From: Gigaspora rosea
Taxonomy: Eukaryota; Glomeromycota; Glomeromycetes; Diversisporales; Gigasporaceae
Reading direction: 5' to 3'
Length of the DNA: 64,000 nucleotides
Assembly: GCA_003550325.1 (NCBI GenBank)
Contig: QKWP01000119.1
Span: 434,302 to 498,301 of the forward strand
The notes under the pieces are model-generated. The model was not told the origin of the DNA and ran no database searches. It saw nothing but the letters and a program-made list of their open reading frames with translations. Positions 56,731-64,000 of the stretch are shown here, in pieces (positions within the stretch are counted from its first letter, which is position 1; each line of letters opens with the position of its first letter). The translations under genes and the position numbers were made by a program.

Positions 56731-58607
56731 TGCTCAATCATGTGAAGAAAGGTCTGATTTACTCTTTCTAGCTTATCTATCCTTTGCTGGAGCTGTAAGA
56801 TGAGCTGATTCTGAGTTTCTACTTGTTGTCTCAATTGTTCTACTATCACTAAGGTCATGTCTGGTTCTGGTGAGGGGGTTCTATGCTCTGGTTCTGAGAA
56901 GCTATTGGAAGTATCTGGCTCATGAATAGGAGTGGGTGGAGAAGCGCAGTCCTGACAACATCCATTATACTGGTCTAACTCTTCTTGATGCTTAGCGTGT
57001 AAACATTCTTTACAAAGGTCCACAGGAACAGTGAATTGCTGATGTAGGTTAGCAAGAGCAATTCGATGATCAAACTCAGGGTGGCTGGTATCAAAGGATT
57101 CAGCTAAGGTTTGTTGCAGGAGCCGTTCCTCTTCATCAGTAAGGGCAGTTTGCTCTGCTCGAAGAATAAGATCCATCTCATCATATGACCAGGGTTGGTT
57201 AATTCTATCATTTACTTGAGGTTCTAGGGCTTCACTAATGGTCATATCTGCTTCTTGGAGGTATATTTTAGCCAAACGGAAGATACGAGTCTGGTTCATA
57301 TTATACTGAGAACCAGCACTTTGGTTGGACTCAGTGTAATGTCTAATTCTGGTCCACAAGTTGTAGTTAGGGTTGTGAAGGACATCAGTGCTAGCTTTGT
57401 AGGCATACAAATGCTCTAAGTCACAAAACCACAATTCTTCAGAAATGCTCTCTAAATTATACATTCTGTTTCTGGGTTCACTAGTTTTACACAACTTGCA
57501 CTCGACTAAAGTTCCACGTCCTTCACCTTGGGTATAATAATATTGACTTCTAGGATCATCTCGATCAAGGCTCTGGTAAAAGTCAGTATAACAGACTTTG
57601 CAAACGAGAGCTTGCTCTAGCTCTTTAAGAGCTTCAGGTCTTTGGGGGTTCTTACAAGAACAGCAATGGTGGGTACGTCGATTGCTATGAAAATACTGAC
57701 GCTGGGTTTCAACTTCGTTTGGGTCACAACCGCATTGCAAAGTCTGGTTCCTGTACTTAAGGGGGGCTATAGGACAATCCACTGCAATGTGTCCTAATGA
57801 ATCACACTCATGACAAGTGTTATAGGGGCATTGTCGATAGAAATGCTCAGAGCTTTGACAATTCTTACAGGTTTCTCTTCGAGGGGCTTGAAGTTGGCAA
57901 TGTACAGCTATATGGCCTGTCTGATGGCATCGGTTACAAGTATTGTAAGGGCAATGGGCAAAAAGATGCTCTGGAGATTTGCAATTGCCACATACTCGAC
58001 GAGAAGTAGTGCGTCGACGAGGTTGGTGAATGGTCCATCCATCGTTGTCTGTTTCTATAGCTTGACTAGGGAGATTAATAGTATATGCTTCATGGGGTGT
58101 AAGATATTCCTGCTCATAGAGCTCAATTTCTTTTGGGTCTGTTACTGTAGGCTGGACAGGTAGGGAGTGATCGCTTTCGTAAGTAGTTGGAACTGAAATC
58201 TTTTTATTTTTCCACTTAAAGGAATAACAACCATTATTCCAGTTATAGCTAGCTCCAACTTTCTTAGACCAATCGTTACCAAGAAGTAATGAATAAGAGG
58301 TGGCTGGAACAACTTCTACAGTAATTGGGATTGAAACTCCTTCTATTTCTACCGGTAAATCCTTAATAATTCCAAGGAGGCGTACAGAAGTACCAGTAGC
58401 AGTAACAATTAGGCTGGTAGAAGCTTGCTCTATTTTAAGGTCTAATTCCTTAACTGTCTGGTGAGCAATCATACTAATAGCAGCACCGCTATCAATAATG
58501 GCTTGATAAGGTCTGTTTCTAAGACGAATATTACATTTGACAGGTGTAGTATAAGAGGTAGGGAGAAGGTTGGTTTTCTTGGCTTCCTCATATAAATAAG
58601 CAGACAT
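56664..58607 (-). CDS. Protease and zinc-knuckle domain of young gypsy element
   Basis: 647 codons from MSAYLYEEAKK. The retropepsin has catalytic DSG at residues 39-41 (AIIDSGAAISMI) and flap LLLGNDW near 107-113. It is followed by four CCHC zinc knuckles at about 206-219 (CGNCKSPEHLFAHC), 224-237 (CNRCHQTGHIAVHC), 247-260 and 265-278. Further Cys pairs come later (CCSC..CKVC, CKLC, CKEC..CQDC), then a coiled-coil-like, Gln-rich end (VEQLRQQVETQNQLILQLQQ). It is in the same frame as gag, and the frame continues upstream of this Met as an Arg/Ser/Asp-rich stretch interrupted by TGA (58917-58919) and TAA (58965-58967), so Gag and protease were probably one polyprotein. Knuckles between protease and RT are not the usual gypsy layout. 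Confidence 0.82.
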   Translation of the reverse strand: MSAYLYEEAKKTNLLPTSYTTPVKCNIRLRNRPYQAIIDSGAAISMIAHQTVKELDLKIEQASTSLIVTATGTSVRLLGIIKDLPVEIEGVSIPITVEVVPATSYSLLLGNDWSKKVGASYNWNNGCYSFKWKNKKISVPTTYESDHSLPVQPTVTDPKEIELYEQEYLTPHEAYTINLPSQAIETDNDGWTIHQPRRRTTSRRVCGNCKSPEHLFAHCPYNTCNRCHQTGHIAVHCQLQAPRRETCKNCQSSEHFYRQCPYNTCHECDSLGHIAVDCPIAPLKYRNQTLQCGCDPNEVETQRQYFHSNRRTHHCCSCKNPQRPEALKELEQALVCKVCYTDFYQSLDRDDPRSQYYYTQGEGRGTLVECKLCKTSEPRNRMYNLESISEELWFCDLEHLYAYKASTDVLHNPNYNLWTRIRHYTESNQSAGSQYNMNQTRIFRLAKIYLQEADMTISEALEPQVNDRINQPWSYDEMDLILRAEQTALTDEEERLLQQTLAESFDTSHPEFDHRIALANLHQQFTVPVDLCKECLHAKHQEELDQYNGCCQDCASPPTPIHEPDTSNSFSEPEHRTPSPEPDMTLVIVEQLRQQVETQNQLILQLQQRIDKLERVNQTFLHMIEQDAQAAQQRYTFLTQELESLNF

Positions 58608-58964
58608 AGCTACACGAATTGAGGGGTTGTCGAGAAAGTGCTCCCACTTATTGGAAGAGGCTGGAGGAGCTGGGGGTGATGTATTGTCGTGTCCTAGATA
58701 GTTAACATTCCTGAGGTAAGGGGAAGGTGAGCGGAAGCTAGTCCTTCTACTATCACTATTATAAGAGTCTGCGTATCTGCTCCTTTCTCGAGAATTTTCT
58801 CTAGAGCTTCCTCTGTCTCGCGAGGAATTCCTATAAAAGCGATCGCGGCTACGGGAACGAGATCTTCTACGTTCGTCTCTTCTGTAGTCATCTCTTCTGT
58901 AATCATCCCTTCCGTATCAGTCCCTTCCATTATCTCTTCGATCATTTCTTGGTCTTTGCTCTGC

Positions 58965-60668
58965 TTACCTGGTCCTACATTTGGCTATAAGATGTCCGGT
59001 TCGTCCACAATAATGGCAACGGCGAGGCTCTTGGTTTTGGGAAGCATTGGTGTTGGAGGCGGAAACGTAGTTGGTGGGCTGAGTTTGAGGTGGCTGCTGT
59101 TGTTGAGCTAGGTTGACACTAAGCTTAGCAATTTGGTCTGTTAGTTGTCTAATAGCTTGGTCTGTTTCTGAGGTTGATTGATTAGCCATGATGTGTCCTG
59201 TTTCCCATTGCTTGGCAGTAGTCATGGCAGCATTCACATTAGCAGGTTCACTAGCCTGAACATTAATAGCGAGCTCAGGACGAAGTCCTTGGGTAAAAAG
59301 CTGTGTGGTAAATCCTGCTGGGAAAGCATTTGTGGGGTCAACTCTTTTCTTTAATGTCCTAAAACGGCTAATATAAGCGTCTACGGTGTCTGATCCTTGC
59401 TTGATCTCGAAAAATTGTTTTTGCCAAAGGGCTTTCTGTTTGGTGGTGTGGAAGCGAGCTCGAAAGAGATGCTTGAAGCTCCGTGCAGCATCATTGCCAT
59501 CATCAAAAGCATTAGGTGCAGGGTTAAGGCTCTGGTACCAATCAAGAGCAACTCCTTTAAGATAGACTGGGACAAGTTCAAGTCCTCGAGCGGCACTCCA
59601 TTTGTTGGCAATACCGGCTCGGCGGAATTCATCTAACCATTCTTCTGGGTCTTGAGATCCGTCTCCTAAGAAAGAACTAACTTGAACAAGAGTCTTTTCG
59701 CTTCCTTGTCCTAAAGCAGCTGCAAGGGCATTCATGGCATTGGCTGCATCAGTTAAAGCTTGGTTCTGAGCCATTATTAAAATAGGAGAAGGGGAATCGG
59801 GAGGAGTATAATGTGAACTAAGGAGATTATCTAAGGGTTCAGAAGGTTCTGAGGGTTCTAAAGCTTCAGAATTATCAAGAGGTTGGTTTGACTCAAGCTG
59901 GGGGAACTCTGACGGGGAATAATAAGAACTAGAAGTGTTATCTTCTACAGCGTCTAAGGTTGTGGTAGTATAATCTTCTATGTCAAGGACAAGATTGCTT
60001 AGGTATTGGTAAAGTAGGGATGCGCTAGGCGTGTCAGCACTAGTAGAAGATTCACTAGTGGTAACTATTTCACTATAAGGGGGTAAACTATCTTCTGGAC
60101 GAGCTAATAAAGGGGCACTATCGAATATAGTTATGCTATGGTAGAGGTCTGTAGGTGCTACTGTAGGGCTTTCTAAATCCCTAAAATATTGACTAATGTT
60201 TCCTTCAAAACCAAAACTTAGGGAGGAGTCAGGATCAATGTATAAATCAAAAACGTTCTGGTGTTCAAAGGGTAAGCTAGGAATTCGACCAAGACGATCG
60301 GTGTATTTTTGAATTAACGCTAATGCGATATCTTTGGGGTCTGGTAATTCTGGTTGATAACGACAACTAAAAATAATATCTCGGACACAAAGGCGAAGTG
60401 CGATGGAAGTAGGCCGGTCAATAAGATAGTTAAAGTTTTCCTGGGTCTTAGAAGTATAAGTTTGGGCTGAATAATTGGTATGATACCAATCCCAAAATCG
60501 TCCAAAAGGTGAGCGAGGACTAGTACGTCGAGGGGGATAACACTGAGGACAAGATAAATCTGGATTTTCTAATTGAAGTACGTCTACTGCGAGATGTACT
60601 CCACGAGTATGAGATTGTTGATGGCTTTGAATATGCTCGTTGTGCAGTTCACTAGCAGTATGAACCAT
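58965..60668 (-). CDS. Gag of young Ty3/gypsy element
   Basis: 567 codons. The last 270 residues are typical gag: MAQNQALTDAANAMNALAAA, FLGDGSQDPEEWLDEFRRAG, AARSFKHLFRARFHTTKQ, DTVDAYISRFRTLKKRVDP, and zinc knuckle CHYCGRTGHLIAKC at the end. It forms the particle and packages RNA. The first 300 residues are an unusual N-terminal extension with CPQCYPPRR, a FWDWYHTNY segment and a Ser/Asp/Pro-rich, disordered part. An inner ATG at 59773-59775 (MAQNQ) could be the start in other elements. Ends in TAA after KCRTR; the same frame then continues as an Arg-rich tail. Confidence 0.85.
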   Translation of the reverse strand: MVHTASELHNEHIQSHQQSHTRGVHLAVDVLQLENPDLSCPQCYPPRRTSPRSPFGRFWDWYHTNYSAQTYTSKTQENFNYLIDRPTSIALRLCVRDIIFSCRYQPELPDPKDIALALIQKYTDRLGRIPSLPFEHQNVFDLYIDPDSSLSFGFEGNISQYFRDLESPTVAPTDLYHSITIFDSAPLLARPEDSLPPYSEIVTTSESSTSADTPSASLLYQYLSNLVLDIEDYTTTTLDAVEDNTSSSYYSPSEFPQLESNQPLDNSEALEPSEPSEPLDNLLSSHYTPPDSPSPILIMAQNQALTDAANAMNALAAALGQGSEKTLVQVSSFLGDGSQDPEEWLDEFRRAGIANKWSAARGLELVPVYLKGVALDWYQSLNPAPNAFDDGNDAARSFKHLFRARFHTTKQKALWQKQFFEIKQGSDTVDAYISRFRTLKKRVDPTNAFPAGFTTQLFTQGLRPELAINVQASEPANVNAAMTTAKQWETGHIMANQSTSETDQAIRQLTDQIAKLSVNLAQQQQPPQTQPTNYVSASNTNASQNQEPRRCHYCGRTGHLIAKCRTR

Positions 60669-60744
60669 AAAAGAGGATTTTAGATATGCCTGGGATCTGG
60701 GACCTTTGCCAGAATTTACTAATCTTGTTTAGTACTCTGCTGAT

Positions 60745-60840
60745 AATAACCAATACGTCCGGTATGCTTTGCCGGGATAACCAATCCGTCCAGTACACTT
60801 GCTGGGAATAACTAGCCGTCCGGGACACTTGCCGGAATAT
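60745..60840. repeat. Three ~30-bp repeats in young gypsy leader
   Basis: Units like ATAACCAATCCGTCCAGTAC plus ACTTGCTGGGA occur three times between PBS and gag, on the element's 5' leader. Role unknown. Confidence 0.6.
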
Positions 60841-60900
60841 CTACTTGAGTTTCTTTTTCTTTCTTTTTTTTTTTTTTTTTTTGCGATTTAATTTAGCTTT

Positions 60901-60916
60901 CCGCCAGAAGGCACCA
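60901..60916 (-). other. Primer binding site of young gypsy element
   Basis: On the minus strand TGGTGCCTTCTGGCGG lies two bases after the 5' LTR. The TGGTGCC start fits a tRNA 3' end of GGCACCA. Confidence 0.7.
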
Positions 60917-60918
60917 AA

Positions 60919-61573
60919 TGTTACAGAGTAAAGCCTTCTTAATTTACTCTATAACGACGACACGGCACAGGGAATCCTTTCACAGGTATATGCGGTGTCC
61001 AAGAGGTAAGTATAGCTTCTTGTCTCTATTAAGAAACTATACCCTTCTCTAAGGCAGTTCGAGAGGAAAGTACAATACTAGTAACTTTACTTAAATACTA
61101 AGAGAGAAGATAAACCTTGCCTGTAGGAATTACCCTAGAGGGGGAGTGTCTAAACAGTTTATAGTCAAAGAGTCGTTTATTAAATATAAGGAATACAAGG
61201 CTATCCTTAGGTGTCTATTCCTAAAGAATCCTAAATATTGTTTACAAGAATAGAGGGAAGAGGGGTGTCTGTTGCTTGTTCTAACTTGGGAAAATTAGCA
61301 GGGTTTATATATCTGTGAGCTAAGCGACTAAGCAACTAAGCGACTAAGCGACTAAGCAACTAAGCGACTAGGCGACTAAGCGACTAGACGACTAAGCGAC
61401 TAAGCGACTAAGCGACTAAGCGACTAAGCGACTAAGCGACTAAGCGACTAAGCGACTAAGCGACTAAGCGACTAAGCGACATGTTAATAATGCAGATAAT
61501 AATAAAATAATAAGGTAATAATAATAATAAATAATGAAATTACAAATAATAATAACTAATTCATTCTATAACA
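60919..61573 (-). mobile_element. 5' LTR of young Ty3/gypsy element
   Basis: 655 bp with the same content as 52318-52972, including the 8-bp array. Followed by the second ATGG (61574-61577). No difference to the other LTR was noticed, which implies a recent insertion. Confidence 0.9.
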
Positions 61574-61804
61574 ATGGTTTTGGGCTTGTTAGAATCGTCT
61601 TACTGAGACGAACATTTGGTAGTAAAATTATCCAAAACGGACCAGTAGATCAAGAGTTATTTAATACTATATATATTTATATAATATATTATAAATATTA
61701 GTTGTTATATTAACCAATTAGAATTGAGATTAGGGTGATCACACCATATATGGATGGGTCAGCTATTAAGTAAAAAATATTACGTGATAAATAGCACGCC
61801 CTTA

Positions 61805-61978
61805 CTGCCATACGAACATATTATATTTTCGAACATTATAGTGTGGAGCAAGTGTACCACCCCACCTTCACTTACCTTGGGGCAATAAGAAGGTTGCCAA
61901 ATGATGAATATCGCTTCTTGTTAACATAAAGTATTAAAAAAAAATTTCTTTTTTACTCGTGGAACTTGTGAATCAAGT
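61805..61978. other. Flank between Harbinger-like MITE and old 3' LTR
   Basis: No coding signal. Could include the start of the old LTR (for example TGTTAACATAAAG at 61918), but this part has no match at the other LTR. Confidence 0.35.
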
Positions 61979-63116
61979 CTTCTATTTTCTTCTTTTTTCT
62001 TCTTTTTCTTTTTCTTTTCTTCATTACTTCGCCTAATATACATAGCCACCTATATACTCAACTAGTCAGTACGTATAAAAAGATAAGGCCCAAAGATAGA
62101 AGTAGTAAATTATTTCCTTATCTGTACAATGCCTTTGCATTTATTCGCGTAGTTGCATTTATCACAAAATTACATTTATTCACTTTGTTACATTTATTCG
62201 CAAAGTTATATTTATTTGCTTTTGTGCATTTATGCACTAAGTTCAGTAGTCTAAGCCATGTATAAATGAGAATGTAAAAAGTATTTAAGCGATAGTTCAG
62301 TTGCATTTAATAAAAAATAACTCAGTTCAAGTTAAAGTTAAGAACTCAGTTGAGTTTAATACTTCGAAACTATAATAGTAGAAGTAGTGACTCTTATAGT
62401 TAATTACTTGCCTCCTAAAAACCTTTACCCATATTAAATCATCCACTTTTCGTTAAAAATAAACCTTCGAAATTTGAGTAGAAGTGTTGTGTAGTATAGC
62501 TTTTATCTATTTATCCTGAGAGTAGTGTGTGTAGTCTTCCTCGATTTACTAGTGAGAGAAAATAAAAGAATCTAGGTCATAGCACTTATCCCTATTTATA
62601 CTAAAACCTTGGTTAATCACCTGCTCTATTGTTACTACAAATAAGGCAAGGCTTAGCTATCTTATTTATCGAACAATCAGTAATCCTGAGGTCACCTGAT
62701 TTAATTAACCTTGGAAGACCAATTAACAATCTGATAGCTATTACCCTGTGACTCTTAATTTTCAGTTTTCAACCTCTACCAGCTGCCGTCAGAATTAAAA
62801 AGGTCCTGTGACATCATGAATGAAATCTCAACTCAGAGTGAACCTTCGAATCATATAACCTATACAAGATAAAGACTTAGCTGATTAGTATCAAACAAAT
62901 AATCAAATACAAGAAGTACAAATAAAGTAGTAGATACTTAGCTTAACCCAATTCCAAGACCTCCGAACTCTGAAACCTGGACCAAATCAACCTCACCTCT
63001 TTCTGTCTACTATCTCAAGGTTTAGAAGTCTTGAGCACTTGTAGAATTAGTTATAGTTAGTGTTATTAGTATATAGACGTTATAGTTATAAGTAGGATAA
63101 TATTTTCTCCTTCTCA
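61979..63116 (+). mobile_element. 3' LTR of old Ty3/gypsy element
   Basis: Partner of 38757-39872 in the same orientation, about 23 kb away because of nested insertions. Differs by many substitutions and a short duplication near 63060 (TTAGTGTTATTAGTATATAG). Ends CTTCTCA. Confidence 0.75.
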
Positions 63117-64000
63117 CTGGCCAGATACCTCGGAAATCGCTATTTTACTTATTTGCACAGTAATACAACCCAAAAAAGAAAAATCTGACTTTGTAAATAA
63201 ACTAAGTGCATGAAATAAAAATTTAGGGTTAGGTCTTAACGTTAGAGGCTATAAGGTTAGAGTGATGTTTAAGAGTAGAGTGAACGTAGATCATTTTTCA
63301 TATGATCTATATGATATTTTAGAATTTTATATAGTAAATAAAAAAATGCTTCTGATAAATTTTTTTAAGGTCTTGACCAATTTGTATAAAATTTATATAA
63401 TAGGTAGGTTTAAATAGTTTGTTTATAATAATGAAGTTGTGCAATATCCATTGCTTTAAAAAAAATTAACTTTATATATAATTAAATTTTTGTAGGACGC
63501 TATATGATTTTTGTAGGTTGTACAAAAAATTGATTGGTTAGATCATATGATGTTTACATGTAAATCGTATGATATCATATAAATTGGTTACACAAAGTTA
63601 ATCTACAATCGATTTTATATGAAATTAGAAATTTGTACACCCTACCCTTAATATAAGTAAATTTCATTCCCGTCATTTTTAATTAGTGCACCAAGCTTAT
63701 ACATGAGAACGAAAGCATTTTGGGTTCTAAAACCCGAAATTAAAATTTGAAGACGAAATTGTTTTTGACCTATTTTACTTGAAAACGAAATTATTTGATA
63801 CTTTTTTAGAATAGACGAAATTATATAGACGAAATTATAAGGAATATATTTATATGAATTTTTTTGCACTTTCTTATAAAAAATATTAATTTTCTCTAAT
63901 AGCGACGAAATAGGCCTTTTCAAAAATCAATTTCAGTGGTATCACTAACCAAGATCGATTTAAACATTAGTTTTTGCGTATTTTCACTTTTTTTTTCTTT
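63117..64000. other. No gene seen
   Basis: AT-rich. ATCATATGAT-like words recur at 63290-63590 and GACGAAATTA words at 63740-63910. No bounded element. Confidence 0.4.

Larger units (their letters stand above)
51558..61801. mobile_element. Harbinger-like MITE split by a gypsy element
   Basis: The left end GGGGTATGCCATTTATCAC mirrors the right end GTGATAAATAGCACGCCC. TTA stands on both sides (51555-51557, 61802-61804), the 3-bp duplication typical of PIF/Harbinger. Long arms pair through CTACTGGTCCGTTTTGGATG / ATCCAAAACGGACCAGTAG and AACAAGCCCAAAATCATTAA / GATTTTAATGG+TTTTGGGCTTGTT. The right arm is interrupted exactly at ATGG by the gypsy element at 52318-61573. Without it the MITE would be just under 1 kb. 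Confidence 0.8.

Noticed and set aside
58694-58945. 83-codon minus-strand frame with Glu/Thr-rich start
   Set aside because: It lies out of frame with gag-pro over the Arg/Ser-rich tail; the gag frame itself gives a sensible RSRSRSRDR stretch apart from two stops.

Overview
The window is AT-rich, intron-containing eukaryotic DNA in which nearly everything recognisable is a transposable element or a tandem repeat. The only intact cellular-type gene family is three copies of a two-exon gene for a small secreted protein. Fungal-style signal peptides, a Kex2-type KR site, a short 85-bp intron, Ty3/gypsy elements, piggyBac, hAT, Mutator, pogo and Harbinger derivatives and a KRBA2-like integrase gene together suggest an early-diverging fungus with a repeat-swollen genome. 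An arbuscular mycorrhizal fungus of the Rhizophagus type fits best; this is inference from style, not from a marker gene.

Layout. (1) 0.5-8 kb: low-complexity arrays around a broken minus-strand KRBA2-like integrase gene. Its linker region is filled by about 2.8 kb of 27-bp coding repeats, and its 3' part carries an exact 251-bp duplication across a single N. (2) 8.8-10 kb: two MITEs, one with a perfect 8-bp target duplication. (3) 10.5-18.7 kb: two head-to-tail copies (A, B) of a block carrying the secreted-protein gene, joined at a single N. (4) 18.7-32.4 kb: no gene, but a dense series of fold-back elements, several with clear target duplications. (5) 32.4-38.6 kb: copy C of the block, inverted relative to A and B, with a piggyBac derivative inserted near its outer end. 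(6) 38.7-63.1 kb: an old, broken plus-strand Ty3/gypsy element (LTRs about 1.1 kb) opened by a hAT-like element, by an LTR-like and low-complexity insertion, and by a Harbinger-like MITE. That MITE in turn holds a young minus-strand Ty3/gypsy element with apparently identical 655-bp LTRs. (7) 63.1-64 kb: AT-rich DNA with no gene.

How it works together. The young gypsy element has PBS, PPT, TSD, Gag, protease, RT, RNase H and a complete DDE integrase, plus an extra ORF after the integrase whose relic can also be seen in the old element. Its protease ORF carries four zinc knuckles between protease and RT. Its gag-pol frame is interrupted by two stops and one frameshift. The secreted-protein genes encode Lys/His/Glu-rich, cysteine-free mature chains with a single Arg at the presumed Kex2 site. 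The three copies allow insertions to be ordered in time, because copy B keeps the empty site of an LTR-like insertion found in A and C.
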